A stretch of DNA of 64,000 nt from Caballeronia zhejiangensis (GTDB taxonomy: Bacteria; Pseudomonadota; Gammaproteobacteria; Burkholderiales; Burkholderiaceae): positions 62,001 to 126,000 of the forward strand of contig NZ_JFHD01000003.1 in the NCBI RefSeq assembly GCF_000698575.1, read 5' to 3'. A model generated the notes under the pieces. The model was not told where the DNA came from and searched no databases. It saw only the letters and a list, made by a program, of their open reading frames with translations. Position numbers and translations under genes: made by a program. Positions 1 to 9,211 of the stretch are shown here, piece after piece. Position 1 is the first letter of the stretch. Each line of letters opens with the position of its first letter.

Positions 1-36
1 GATGCGCCCGAAGCCGCGCACGGAGGCACGCGATGA
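1..36 (+). CDS. possible 3' end of an upstream operon gene (partial)
   Basis: Frame 1 is open from the window edge and ends in a TGA at 34-36. This TGA overlaps the ATG of the ribokinase gene at 33-35 in an ATGA arrangement. Such overlaps are used repeatedly by this operon further on, so a co-transcribed upstream gene is plausible. Eleven codons are too few to identify a family, and the open frame could be chance. Confidence 0.35.
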   Translation, partial: DAPEAAHGGTR

Positions 37-965
37 AAAGCGTCGTCATTCTCGGCATCTATGTGACGGACCTCGCGTTTCGCGCGCAACGCATGCCGCT
101 GCTCGGCGAAACGGTCGCGGGTTCCGCGTTCCAGATGGGACCGGGCGGCAAGGGCTCGAATCAGGCGGTGGCCGCCGCACGCGCGGGCGCGGACGTGATC
201 TTCTGCACCCGCATCGGCGCGGATGCGTTCGGCGATATCGCGCAGGCGACATGGAGCGCCGAAGGCATCACATCGCGCGCAACGGTAATGAACGATGTCG
301 CGACGGGCGCCGCGCATATCTATGTCGATGAGAACACGGGCGGCAATGCGATCATCGTCGCGGCGGGCGCCGCGGGCACGCTCGCGCCCGAAGACGTCGA
401 TGCGATCGAAGACGATATCGCGCGTGCCGGCGTCTTCGTCACGCAGCTCGAACAACCGATTCCGGCCGCGCGCCGTGGACTCGAACTCGCGCGCAAACAT
501 GGCGTGACGACGGTGTTCAATCCCGCGCCCGCCTTGCCGCTGACGGACGATATCTATCCGCTGTGCGACTACATCACGCCGAACGAAACCGAAGCGCAGG
601 CGCTCACCGGCATCGAGATCGCTTCGGCGGACGACGCACGCCGCGCCGCGAACGTACTGCTCCAAAAAGGCGCACGCGCCGTGATCGTCACGCTCGGCGA
701 AGCGGGCGCGCTCTTGCATACGTCGAACGAATCGACGCTCGTGCCTGCTTTCGAATGCGGCCGCGTCGTCGAGACGGCGGGCGCGGGCGATGGCTTCACC
801 GGCGGCTTCGCGGCGGCGCTCGCACGCGGCGAAAGCCCTGTGGATGCAGTGCGCTTCGGCTGCGCGCTCGCGAGCATTTCGGTGACGCGTCCGGGCACCG
901 CGCCGTCGATGCCGCGTCTCGATGAAATCAACGCGCTGCTAGCGGAAAGGAGCGTCACGCAATGA
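33..965 (+). CDS. PfkB-family sugar kinase (ribokinase-like)
   Basis: A cytoplasmic kinase of 310 residues, the usual ribokinase length, expected to phosphorylate a pentose or related sugar with ATP after import. The N-terminal substrate-binding glycine motif (GPGGKGSNQA) is present. The C-terminal catalytic motif GAGDGFTGGF is also present and carries the base aspartate. A GGAGG ribosome binding site lies 6 bases before the ATG. The stop overlaps the start of the next gene, so it is the first recognisable gene of the ABC importer operon. The true sugar is not decided by the sequence, and ribose is only the default for the family. Confidence 0.85.
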   Translation: MKSVVILGIYVTDLAFRAQRMPLLGETVAGSAFQMGPGGKGSNQAVAAARAGADVIFCTRIGADAFGDIAQATWSAEGITSRATVMNDVATGAAHIYVDENTGGNAIIVAAGAAGTLAPEDVDAIEDDIARAGVFVTQLEQPIPAARRGLELARKHGVTTVFNPAPALPLTDDIYPLCDYITPNETEAQALTGIEIASADDARRAANVLLQKGARAVIVTLGEAGALLHTSNESTLVPAFECGRVVETAGAGDGFTGGFAAALARGESPVDAVRFGCALASISVTRPGTAPSMPRLDEINALLAERSVTQ

Positions 966-2005
966 AAGCGTCGAAGTGGCTCGCGGATCGCCAGTTCAAC
1001 TTTCTGATCGGCGTGAACGTGCTCGTGGTGATCGTCGCAACGTGGATGTCCCACGGCCAGTTCCTCGACATCGACAATCTTCAGTCGATGGGCGGCCAGT
1101 TGCCCGAGCTCGGCCTGCTTGCGCTCGGCATCATGCTGTCGATGGTGTCGGGCAACGGCGGCATCGATCTGTCGGGCGTGGGCCTTGCGAATCTCTCCGG
1201 CATGGTCGCCGCGATGATGCTGCCGCATATGGTCTCCGCCGACGATTCGCCCGCGCTCTATACCGCGGTATTCGTATGCATCGTCATGGTGATGGGTGCG
1301 CTCGGCGGCTTGCTCAATGGCGTCGTCATCGCGAAGCTGAAGCTCACGCCGATTCTCTGCACGCTCGGCACGCAGTTGCTCTTCACCGGCATCGCGGTGG
1401 TGTTGAGCAACGGCGCATCCGTACGCGTGGAATACGTCGATCCGCTGTCGAACATCGGCAACGGCACCTTCCTGCAAGTGCCCATTTCACTGTGGATCTT
1501 CATCGCCGCGGTTCTGCTGCTCGGCTGGATTCTGAAGCGTACGCCGTTCGGCCTGCGTCTCTATCTGATGGGCACGAACCCGAAGGCCGCGTTCTACGCG
1601 GGCATTCCGCGCGCGCGCATGCTGATTCTCACGTATGGCATGTGCGGCGTGCTCGCCTCGCTCGCGGGTCTCATCAGCGCGACGCATACGTCGAGCGCGA
1701 AGTGGGACTACGGCAATTCGTATCTGCTGATCGCGATCCTGATCGCGGTGATGGGCGGCGTGAATCCGGCGGGCGGTTATGGACGCATCGTCTGCGTGTT
1801 TCTCGCCGCGACCGTGTTGCAATTTCTGTCGAGCCTCTTCAATCTGCTCGGCGTATCGCAGTTTTTCGGCGATTGCGCGTGGGGCTTCCTGCTGCTCGCA
1901 TCGCTTGCATTCGCGGGCGGCGATCGCGTGCGCGCGATCTTCGGCATCGGCGGAGCCGCGCCCAAGAGCAATGTTCCACCGCCGCCCGCATCGACCGGAC
2001 GTTAG
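962..2005 (+). CDS. sugar ABC transporter permease (RbsC/RhaP family)
   Basis: A polytopic inner-membrane protein of 347 residues of the BPD_transp_2 family used by ribose, rhamnose and AI-2 importers. Many hydrophobic segments are visible, with the family stretch around GLRLYLMGTNPKAAFYAGIP in the second half. Its ATG overlaps the kinase stop. The operon also encodes a second, distinct permease at 4627, so the importer probably uses a heterodimeric channel, as in the RhaPQ and LsrCD systems, rather than the single RbsC homodimer. Confidence 0.88.
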   Translation: MKASKWLADRQFNFLIGVNVLVVIVATWMSHGQFLDIDNLQSMGGQLPELGLLALGIMLSMVSGNGGIDLSGVGLANLSGMVAAMMLPHMVSADDSPALYTAVFVCIVMVMGALGGLLNGVVIAKLKLTPILCTLGTQLLFTGIAVVLSNGASVRVEYVDPLSNIGNGTFLQVPISLWIFIAAVLLLGWILKRTPFGLRLYLMGTNPKAAFYAGIPRARMLILTYGMCGVLASLAGLISATHTSSAKWDYGNSYLLIAILIAVMGGVNPAGGYGRIVCVFLAATVLQFLSSLFNLLGVSQFFGDCAWGFLLLASLAFAGGDRVRAIFGIGGAAPKSNVPPPPASTGR

Positions 2006-2057
2006 TGTTGCGTGTGATGTTCAAAGAGACCAATGGATAGATAAAGGAGACAACGCA

Positions 2058-3062
2058 ATGAAGCTGAACAAACTGGGCACCGCACTCACCGCGATCGCAC
2101 TCGCGGCGGGCGCGATCGCAGCGGCGCAGGCCGCAACCAACGAAACCATCGTGACGGTCGTGAAAGTGACCGGCATCAACTGGTTCAATCGCATGGACGA
2201 AGGCGTGAAGGAGTTCGGCAAGGAGAATCCGAACATCAATGCATATCAGACGGGTCCGGGCCGCGCCGACGCCGCGCAGCAACTCAAGATCATCGAGGAT
2301 CTGATCGCGAAGAAGGTCACGGCAATTGCGGTAGTGCCCTACGATCCGCCGACGCTCGAACCCGCGCTCAAGAAAGCGATGGATCGCGGCATCAAGGTCG
2401 TCACGCATGAAGCGGACAACGCGAAGAACACGATGGTCGACATCGAAGCCTTCGACAACACCGCATACGGCGCGGGCCTGAACGAGCGCCTCGCGAAGTG
2501 CATGAATAATCAGGGCAAGTGGGCCGTGCTGGTCGGCTCGCTCGGCTCGCGCTCGCAGGTGCAATGGGCCGATGGCGGCATCGGCAATGCGAAGGCCAAG
2601 TATCCGAAGATGGATCTGGTCGAACCGAAGCTCGAAACGAATAACGATGGCGAGCGCGCGTATCAGGTCGCGAAGGAAGTGCTGCGCAAGCATCCGGATC
2701 TGACGGGCTTCCAGGGTTCGTCGTCGCTCGACGTCATCGGTATCGGCCGCGCGGTCGAAGAGGCCGGCAAGGTCGGGAAGATCTGCGTGTACGGCACCGG
2801 CTTGCCGACCGAAGCGGCCAAGTTCCTCGAAAGCGGCGCGATCAACGGCATCGCGTTCTGGGATCCGAAGCTCGCCGGTCTCGCGATGAACAAGGTCGCG
2901 CAGATGCTCGTCGACGGCAAGGAAGTGCAGAACGGCGCAGACCTCGGCATCACCGGCTATAACAAGGTGACGGTCACGAAGGGCCCGGGCAAGGGCGTGA
3001 TCGTGCGCGGCACCGGCTGGGTCGATGTCGACAAGTCGAACTACAAGCAATACAACTTCTGA
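2058..3062 (+). CDS. periplasmic sugar-binding protein of the ABC importer
   Basis: A precursor of 334 residues with a clear Sec signal peptide (MKLNKLGTALTAIALAAGA, cleavage expected after AQA) followed by a Peripla_BP_4 sugar-binding domain. Motifs GINWFNRMDEG and GPGRADAAQQ resemble RhaS/LsrB-type proteins, which fits the two-permease system. The ATG at 2058 is chosen because AAAGGAGA lies 7 bases upstream and the signal peptide begins there, although the frame is open further upstream. It captures the substrate in the periplasm and delivers it to the permeases at 962 and 4627. Confidence 0.88.
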   Translation: MKLNKLGTALTAIALAAGAIAAAQAATNETIVTVVKVTGINWFNRMDEGVKEFGKENPNINAYQTGPGRADAAQQLKIIEDLIAKKVTAIAVVPYDPPTLEPALKKAMDRGIKVVTHEADNAKNTMVDIEAFDNTAYGAGLNERLAKCMNNQGKWAVLVGSLGSRSQVQWADGGIGNAKAKYPKMDLVEPKLETNNDGERAYQVAKEVLRKHPDLTGFQGSSSLDVIGIGRAVEEAGKVGKICVYGTGLPTEAAKFLESGAINGIAFWDPKLAGLAMNKVAQMLVDGKEVQNGADLGITGYNKVTVTKGPGKGVIVRGTGWVDVDKSNYKQYNF

Positions 3063-3109
3063 TGCCATTCGCGAGGCGCACTGCGGTGTGCCTCGCTCGA
3101 CTACACGAT

Positions 3110-4630
3110 ATGACACCGCTCCTCGAAGTCGTCGATATCCATAAACGTTTCACCGGCGTCTATGCGCTGCGTGGCGTAAGCCTCTCGTTCGAGCGCGGCC
3201 AGATCTATCACTTGCTCGGCGAGAACGGTTGCGGCAAGAGCACGCTCATCAAGATCATCTCGGGCGCGCAACCGCCCGATGAAGGCGAGCTCGTGATCGA
3301 AGGCGCGCGTCACAAGAAGCTTTCGCCGCTCGAATCGCTTTCGGCGGGCATCGAAACCGTTTATCAGGACTTGTCGCTGCTGCCGAACATGAGCGTCGCG
3401 GAGAACGTCGCGCTGACATCCGAACTCGCGGAACATGCGGGCAAGCTCGCGCGCACGTTCGATCGCAAAGCGCTCGCACAAACCGCCGCGCGTGCGTTAG
3501 AAGCCGTCGGACTGCCGGGCGACGCGGATTTCCAGAAGACGCTCATCGAGCAACTGCCGCTCGCGACGCGCCAGCTCGTTGCGATCGCGCGCGCCATTGC
3601 GAGCGAAGCGAAGTTCGTCATCATGGACGAGCCGACGACATCGCTCACGCAGAAAGAAGTCGATAACCTCATCGCCGTGCTTGCGCGTTTGCGCGCGGAT
3701 GGCGTCGCCGTGCTGTTCGTGAGTCACAAGCTCGACGAGTGCTATGCGATCGGCGGCGAAGTGATCGTGCTGCGCGACGGCCAGAAGATGGCGCAAGGTC
3801 CGATCGAAAACTATACGAAGGCGCAGATCAGCGAGCTCATGACCGGCAAGCATCTGTCGACGGAACGCTATCGCGCGGAAGGTGACGGAGCCGCGTCGCA
3901 GATCGTGCTCGACGTGCAAGGTCTCGGCCGCAAGGGCCAGTTCGCCGATGTGTCGTTCAAGCTGCACAAGGGCGAGATTCTCGGCGTGACGGGGCTGCTC
4001 GATTCGGGCCGCAACGAACTTGCGCGTGCGCTTGCGGGCGTCGCGCCTGCGGACACGGGCACGGTGACGCTCGACGGCATGCGCGTGCGTCTGCATTCGC
4101 CCGCGGATGCGAAGGCGCAACGTATCGGCTATGTGCCCGAAGACCGCCTGAACGAAGGGCTTTTTCTCGACAAGCCGATTCGCGACAACGTCGTCACCGC
4201 GATGATCGCGAGCCTGCGTGACCGCTTCGGTCAGATCGATCGCAAGCGTGCGCAAGAGCTTGCCGAGCGCACCGTGAAGGACTTGCAGATCGCGACGCCC
4301 GATGTCGACAAGCCGGTGCAATCGCTTTCGGGCGGCAACCAGCAGCGCGTGCTGATCGGCCGCTGGCTCGCGATCGATCCGCGCGTGCTGATCCTGCATG
4401 GTCCGACCGTGGGCGTCGATGTGGGATCGAAGGACATCATTTATCGCATCATGCAGCGGCTGTCGAAGGAGGGCATCGGCATCATATTGATCAGCGACGA
4501 CCTGCCCGAACTGCTGCAGAACTGCGACCGTATTCTGATGATGAAGAAAGGCCGCGTCGCGAACGAATATCGCGCGGACCGCTTGAACGAGGCCGATCTT
4601 TATCACGCGCTACTTTCAGAGGCAGCATGA
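3110..4630 (+). CDS. sugar ABC transporter ATP-binding protein (tandem ATPase)
   Basis: A 506-residue ATPase with two fused nucleotide-binding domains, as in RbsA, RhaT and LsrA. The N-terminal half has Walker A GENGCGKST and Walker B VIMDEPTTSL. The C-terminal half has the signature LSGGNQQRVLIGRWL but a degenerate P-loop (GLLDSGRNE), as is usual for this family. The ATG at 3110 (MTPLLEVVDI) is preferred over an in-frame ATG that touches the previous stop, because homologous domains begin at this point. It energises the importer from the cytoplasmic face. Confidence 0.9.
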   Translation: MTPLLEVVDIHKRFTGVYALRGVSLSFERGQIYHLLGENGCGKSTLIKIISGAQPPDEGELVIEGARHKKLSPLESLSAGIETVYQDLSLLPNMSVAENVALTSELAEHAGKLARTFDRKALAQTAARALEAVGLPGDADFQKTLIEQLPLATRQLVAIARAIASEAKFVIMDEPTTSLTQKEVDNLIAVLARLRADGVAVLFVSHKLDECYAIGGEVIVLRDGQKMAQGPIENYTKAQISELMTGKHLSTERYRAEGDGAASQIVLDVQGLGRKGQFADVSFKLHKGEILGVTGLLDSGRNELARALAGVAPADTGTVTLDGMRVRLHSPADAKAQRIGYVPEDRLNEGLFLDKPIRDNVVTAMIASLRDRFGQIDRKRAQELAERTVKDLQIATPDVDKPVQSLSGGNQQRVLIGRWLAIDPRVLILHGPTVGVDVGSKDIIYRIMQRLSKEGIGIILISDDLPELLQNCDRILMMKKGRVANEYRADRLNEADLYHALLSEAA

Positions 4631-5688
4631 GCATGAGCGAATCCATCCGCCGCACGGGAAGCGAGACGATGCCGCAACACGCGGCCCAGGTCGCGCCGCG
4701 CGTGCGCAAGGGCAATCTGTATGCGCAACTGATGCGCAATCCGGAGTGGTTCACGGTCGGGCTGATCGTGGTGACGTGTCTCGTCGTGGGCAGCATCAAT
4801 CCGCGCTTCTTCCAGTTCGCGACACTGTTCGACATGCTCCATTCCGCGACGACGGTCTCGCTCTTCGCGCTCGGCACGCTCGTCGTGCTGGCGTCGGGCG
4901 GCATCGACGTGTCGTTCACGGCAATCGCCGCGTTGACGATGTATTCGATCACGAAGGCTGTCTTCGCTTGGTGGCCGGAGTGCCCGTTCGTGCTGATTCT
5001 GCTTGCGGGCGCAATCGGCGGCGTGATTCTCGGCGTCATCAACGGCATGCTCGTGCATCGATTGAAAGCGCCTTCCCTGATCGTCACCATCGGCACGCAA
5101 TATTTGTATCGCGGATTGTTGCTGACGTTCGTCGGCACGCAGTTCTTCATGAACATTCCGCACAGCATGGATACGTTCGGGCGCCTGCCGCTGTTTTTCT
5201 ATCACACGCCGGATGGCTTGCGCGCGGTTTTGCCGGTGTCCGTGCTCGCGCTCGTGATCGCGGCGATCGTGACCTGGTGGCTGCTCAATCGCACGATGAT
5301 GGGCCGCGGCGTCTATGCGATGGGCGGCTCGCTCGCCATTGCAGAACGTCTCGGTTATAACTTGCGCGCCATTCATCTTTTCGTGTTCGGCTATACCGGC
5401 TTGCTGGCGGGCGTGGCGGGCATCCTGCACGTGTCGACGAACCGGCTTGCGAACCCGTTCGATCTCGTCGGCACGGAACTCGATGTGATCGCGGCGGTGA
5501 TTCTCGGCGGTGCCCGCATCACGGGCGGTACGGGAACGGTGGTGGGTACGCTTTTGGGCGTCGTGCTGGTGACGCTCATCAATAGCGTGCTGATTCTCAT
5601 CGGCGTGCCGAGCACCTGGCAGAAGGTCATCATCGGCGCGTTCATTCTCGTTGCGGGGACGTTGTTCGCGCTGGGACGCAGACAGTAA
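4627..5688 (+). CDS. second sugar ABC transporter permease (RbsC/RhaQ family)
   Basis: A second polytopic BPD_transp_2 permease of 353 residues, with about 45 hydrophilic residues before the first membrane segment. Its ATG overlaps the stop of the ATPase gene. The conserved cytoplasmic region contains GRGVYAMGGSLAIAERLGY, the coupling-loop motif of sugar permeases. It differs from the permease at 962, so the two are likely partners in one complex. It is the last gene of the operon and is followed after 23 bases by a strong hairpin terminator. Confidence 0.88.
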   Translation: MSMSESIRRTGSETMPQHAAQVAPRVRKGNLYAQLMRNPEWFTVGLIVVTCLVVGSINPRFFQFATLFDMLHSATTVSLFALGTLVVLASGGIDVSFTAIAALTMYSITKAVFAWWPECPFVLILLAGAIGGVILGVINGMLVHRLKAPSLIVTIGTQYLYRGLLLTFVGTQFFMNIPHSMDTFGRLPLFFYHTPDGLRAVLPVSVLALVIAAIVTWWLLNRTMMGRGVYAMGGSLAIAERLGYNLRAIHLFVFGYTGLLAGVAGILHVSTNRLANPFDLVGTELDVIAAVILGGARITGGTGTVVGTLLGVVLVTLINSVLILIGVPSTWQKVIIGAFILVAGTLFALGRRQ

Positions 5689-5711
5689 CGCCCTTCGAAA
5701 AGCGGAACAAA

Positions 5712-5749
5712 AAAGGCTCGTTCGAAACCTGAACGAGCCTTTCTGATTT
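5712..5749. terminator. bidirectional intrinsic terminator
   Basis: A perfect 12-bp inverted repeat (AAAGGCTCGTTC at 5712-5723 and its complement at 5731-5742) encloses a 7-base loop. It is flanked by an A-run on the left and a T-rich stretch on the right. It lies between the convergent sugar operon and the deoR-type gene and can serve both strands. Confidence 0.9.
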
Positions 5750-5762
5750 TTATCGGAACGAT

Positions 5763-6485
5763 TCAGACGCGTTTGCGGAGCTTCTGACCTTCCTCGGTAA
5801 TCACCGAATCGAACTCGGAAAGCTGCGAGAAGCGCACGGCCTTGACCTTGCCGAACTTGCTCGCGTCGACGACGAGATGACGTTCCACCGAACTCGCCAT
5901 CGCGGCTTGCTTGATGGCGACTTCATGAAAGTTCCAGCACGTCACGCCGCGCGCTTCATCGACGCCGCCCGCCGACATGAACGCCTTGTTGATGCCCATG
6001 CGCCGCAAGGTTTCGACGCTCTCGTCGCTGGCGAACGATTCCGATGACGGCACATAGACGCCGCCGAGCAGGATCATCCGCACGTTGGGCTTGCGCCGCA
6101 AAATTTCCGCGACATTGAGCGAATAGCACACGACAGTGAGATGCATCTCCGTGGGAATCTGCCGCGCGAGCGTGGTCAGCGTCGTGCCGCAATCGATGAA
6201 GATGGTTTCGCTATCCGCGAGCAGACGCGCCGCGTGATTCGAAGCGACCGCCTTCGCTTGCGCGAAATGGTCTTTCTCTTCCTCGATCGTGTAGCCCGCG
6301 TTGGGGACATCGGCGGCGCTGACGATATAGCCGCCGAGATAGGTGAACTGGCCGGGATGCGCGGCGATATCGCGGCGCACCGTCATCTCCGAAACGCCGA
6401 GCAGCGCGGCCGCATCGCGCAGACGCATCACGTTCTGTTTTTCGAGCGCGCCGGAAAGGGCACGCAGGCGGTCGTTCTTGGCCAT
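5763..6485 (-). CDS. DeoR-family transcriptional regulator
   Basis: A sugar-phosphate-responsive repressor of 240 residues from the chosen ATG. The N-terminal helix-turn-helix contains RLRDAAALLGVSEMTVRRDI, the DeoR signature. The C-terminal effector domain has the typical FIDCGTTLTTLA motif. The frame stays open to 6548, giving 21 more residues. The internal start at 6485 (MAKNDRLRAL) is preferred because family members begin there, but neither start has a good Shine-Dalgarno sequence. It converges on the sugar importer operon and is its probable repressor, sensing the phosphorylated product of the kinase. This regulatory link is inferred from position. Confidence 0.85.
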   Translation of the reverse strand: MAKNDRLRALSGALEKQNVMRLRDAAALLGVSEMTVRRDIAAHPGQFTYLGGYIVSAADVPNAGYTIEEEKDHFAQAKAVASNHAARLLADSETIFIDCGTTLTTLARQIPTEMHLTVVCYSLNVAEILRRKPNVRMILLGGVYVPSSESFASDESVETLRRMGINKAFMSAGGVDEARGVTCWNFHEVAIKQAAMASSVERHLVVDASKFGKVKAVRFSQLSEFDSVITEEGQKLRKRV

Positions 6486-6597
6486 CGGAGCGGCGCGAGG
6501 AATGATGTTAGCTTTTATTCGCGGGATGAAAGAATTATAACAATGCAAGCCGCATTTTTAACGGCTTGCATGCGGTGGCGCGGGTAAATCCCGAGGT

Positions 6598-7278
6598 TCA
6601 GGACTTGCGCGTATAGCGCAGCCAGACGACGTCGTGTTCCAGTTTTTCGATGGAATCCAGCTTGAGGTAGGCGGGCGTTTTCCACTTGTCCATCGCGACT
6701 TCGAACGCCGACGTATGCGCTTCGCGTCCATCGACGAGCGGCATGATCAGCACGCTGACTTCATCGGCAAGCTGCGCATTGACGAACGCGCCCGACACAT
6801 GTCCGCCGCCTTCGACGATCAGCTTCTTGATCTTCAACTCGCGTTCGAGCGTTTCGACGACGCGCTTCAGTTCGATATCGTCCTTGCCGCCGAACACATA
6901 CGATGCGTCGATCGATTGCAGATACGCGAGGTAATCGTCATCGACGCTCTCGCTCAGCACTTCGACGATATGCGATTCGAGCGCCGTATTGCTCTTCCAG
7001 GCGACACGTCCCTTCGGATCGATGGAAATCGCGTACTGGCTCGCGTCGCGTTTCGCGAAATGATCGGTGCGTGGAATCGGACGCTTCGCGAGCCCGCGCG
7101 GATAGTCGCGGTCCTTGCCATGCGAGATTTCCTGCATCGTGACGCGGCCGCATACCCACGCATCGGCGTTGAAACGCGCGGCGGTGTCTTCGTAGGTGGG
7201 CGACGCGAAATCGAGGTTCCAGTTGTCGGTGAGACTGCGGCCGTCGATCGACGACATCATGTGACAGACGATATGCAT
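6598..7278 (-). CDS. RibD C-terminal/dihydrofolate reductase-like oxidoreductase
   Basis: A 226-residue protein of the RibD_C/DHFR fold, which groups NADPH-dependent reductases of pterins and pyrimidinones. The N-terminus MHIVCHMMSSIDGRS is the typical first strand and substrate loop, and the motif IVEGGGHVSGAF is the conserved nucleotide-binding turn. The start at 7278 is chosen because GGAGAAGAAG lies directly upstream, although the frame is open to 7353. The reaction cannot be told from sequence. It stands alone between convergent and divergent neighbours. Confidence 0.8.
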   Translation of the reverse strand: MHIVCHMMSSIDGRSLTDNWNLDFASPTYEDTAARFNADAWVCGRVTMQEISHGKDRDYPRGLAKRPIPRTDHFAKRDASQYAISIDPKGRVAWKSNTALESHIVEVLSESVDDDYLAYLQSIDASYVFGGKDDIELKRVVETLERELKIKKLIVEGGGHVSGAFVNAQLADEVSVLIMPLVDGREAHTSAFEVAMDKWKTPAYLKLDSIEKLEHDVVWLRYTRKS

Positions 7279-7403
7279 CTTCTTCTCCGTGCAGGAAAGG
7301 GCTTCGATGCAACGGCCGATGCAAGCGCTGTGCCGCCTGCGAAGATCAGCCAAACGCGAGAAAATAGGTAGCTGTTCCGCATTTTTTCGAAACGCTTATC
7401 GTC

Positions 7404-8618
7404 ATGTCAGATCTCGCTACTCCTCTTGCACGCCGCGCGGATATCGATCCGAAGCCGCTCGGCATCGCCGCGTTGTTGATCGTGCTCGGCGCGGTGTATC
7501 TCGGGCAAACCGTCGGCGCGCGCCAGGCTGCGCTTTACGTGGTCGGCGCGCTGCTCGGCGTCTCGCTTTATCACGCGGCGTTCGGTTTCACGTCGGCGTG
7601 GCGCGTGTTCATCTCCGATGGCCGCGGCGCCGGGCTGCGCGCGCAAATGCTGATGCTCGCGGTCGGCGTCGCGCTGTTCTTTCCCGCGCTCGCGGCAGGG
7701 TCGCTGTTCGGCACGCCGGTGACCGGGCTCGTGTCGCCGGTAGGGACGTCGGTGGTCGTGGGCGCGTTCATCTTCGGTATCGGCATGCAACTGGGCGGCG
7801 GCTGTGCGTCGGGCACGTTGTACACGGTCGGCGGCGGCAGCACGCGAATGATCGTGACGCTCGCTGCGTTCATCGCGGGTTCCGTCATCGCGACCGCGCA
7901 CATGCCGTTCTGGACCGCATTGCCGCAAATGCAACCGGTATCGCTCGTGAAGACGCTCGGCGCGGGGCCCGCGCTCGCCGTCAACTGGATCGTGTTCGCG
8001 CTGATCGCGGCGGTCACGGTCGTCATCGAGAAGCGCCGTCATGGCAAGCTCGTCGCCGCGCACGTGCAGCCGGCGCATACATCGCCATGGCTGCATGGAC
8101 CGTGGCCGCTCGTGGCAGGCGGCATCGCCCTCGCCGTGCTCAACTTCGCGACGCTCGCACTGTCCGGGCGTCCGTGGGGCATCACGTCGGCGTTCGCATT
8201 GTGGGGCGCGAAAGCGGCGGCCCTGTTCGGCGTCGATACCGCGAGCTGGCCATACTGGATGAGCAAGGCCAACGCGGCCGCGCTCGCCGCGCCGATTTCT
8301 CACGACGTTACATCCGTGATGGATATCGGCATCGTGCTCGGCGCGATGCTCGCCGCCGCGCTCGCGGGCCGCTATGCGCCCGTCTGGCGCGTGCCGATGC
8401 GCTCGCTGATCGCGGCGATCGTCGGCGGCTTGCTGCTCGGTTATGGCGCGCGGCTCGCGTACGGCTGCAACATCGGTGCGTATTTCAGCGGCATCGTATC
8501 GGGCAGCCTGCATGGCTGGCTGTGGCTCGTCGCGGCCTTCTTCGGCAATGTAGTCGGCACGCGACTGCGTCCGTTTTTCGGACTCGAAGTCGAGCGCGTG
8601 CGGCCGACGGCTTGCTGA
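7404..8618 (+). CDS. YeeE/YedE family membrane transporter (sulfur compound uptake type)
   Basis: A polytopic inner-membrane protein of 404 residues. Two halves each carry a family cysteine motif, GGGCASGTLYTVGGGS near the middle and YGCNIGAYFSG near the C-terminus. These are the paired cysteines of the YeeE/TsuA thiosulfate transporter family. Family members import thiosulfate or related sulfur anions. The short hydrophilic tail is ordinary. It is the only sulfur-related gene nearby, so no pathway context supports a precise substrate. Confidence 0.82.
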   Translation: MSDLATPLARRADIDPKPLGIAALLIVLGAVYLGQTVGARQAALYVVGALLGVSLYHAAFGFTSAWRVFISDGRGAGLRAQMLMLAVGVALFFPALAAGSLFGTPVTGLVSPVGTSVVVGAFIFGIGMQLGGGCASGTLYTVGGGSTRMIVTLAAFIAGSVIATAHMPFWTALPQMQPVSLVKTLGAGPALAVNWIVFALIAAVTVVIEKRRHGKLVAAHVQPAHTSPWLHGPWPLVAGGIALAVLNFATLALSGRPWGITSAFALWGAKAAALFGVDTASWPYWMSKANAAALAAPISHDVTSVMDIGIVLGAMLAAALAGRYAPVWRVPMRSLIAAIVGGLLLGYGARLAYGCNIGAYFSGIVSGSLHGWLWLVAAFFGNVVGTRLRPFFGLEVERVRPTAC

Positions 8619-8697
8619 GAGTCACACCGCGCGTGACACGTTCGTTCCGTTTTTTTGCGGAACGGAGCGGTCCGCGCGATATGCGAAAATCGCCGGC

Positions 8698-8949
8698 ATG
8701 AAAAAGACCACCTTGCTCATCGTTCCGGCCTTGCTGATCGCGCTCGGCCCGTTGGCACATGCGAGCGTCGAATCGGGCGCCCATCAGTTCAAGGAAGAAG
8801 TGAAATCGGCCGGGCGCCAGACCGGACATGCGGCGCGCGATGCGGCGCACGCCATCGGCGACGGCGCGAAATCGGCCGGACATGCCATCGCCGATACGTC
8901 GAAGCGCGGCTATCACGCGACGAAAAAGTGGGTCACGGGCAAAGAATAA
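8698..8949 (+). CDS. small secreted alanine/lysine-rich repeat protein
   Basis: An 83-residue protein with a Sec signal peptide (MKKTTLLIVPALLIALGPLA, cleavage likely after AHA). The mature part is a low-complexity amphipathic helix. A KSAG-x(3)-GHA motif occurs twice and AHAI/GHAI-type segments recur, resembling the repeats of LEA-like or apolipoprotein-like stress proteins. Basic residues cluster at the C-terminus (KRGYHATKKW). No enzyme family is recognisable. It probably acts in the periplasm, and any role in envelope stress would be a guess. Confidence 0.7.
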   Translation: MKKTTLLIVPALLIALGPLAHASVESGAHQFKEEVKSAGRQTGHAARDAAHAIGDGAKSAGHAIADTSKRGYHATKKWVTGKE

Positions 8950-9048
8950 ACGCCGCCAGTTCGTCCATTTTGTGCTCGCCGATGCGCCACACGCGCATCG
9001 CATTGTGTTCGCGCGATCGCGCCACAGCGTTCCACTTTTAAGCGTTGC

Positions 9049-9086
9049 TTGACAAGCTTGCGGAGCGTTATTGATAATTATTATCA
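9049..9086 (+). promoter_or_regulatory. Fur-regulated promoter
   Basis: A consensus -35 box TTGACA at 9049-9054 is followed after 18 bases by GATAAT at 9073-9078. A perfect 7-1-7 palindrome, TGATAAT-T-ATTATCA (9072-9086), overlaps the -10 box. This is the core Fur box of iron-repressed promoters, so iron-loaded Fur would block RNA polymerase directly. It faces the DUF3649-PepSY-DUF3325 operon. Confidence 0.85.
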
Positions 9087-9211
9087 TTTACGCCGCGCAA
9101 CGCGGACCTCAACGCGCCTGATTCCGTCTCGTCGTTGCAGACGTGCATCCGGCCAATCTTTCGCATAAGAACGCCTTGAAAGCCTATGACGCGCCGACGC
9201 GTACACGACCA

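Noticed and set aside
8643-8664. Hairpin CGTTCCG with CGGAACG after the YeeE gene as a terminator
   Set aside because: The T-run is inside the loop and not after the stem, so it does not have the form of an intrinsic terminator.
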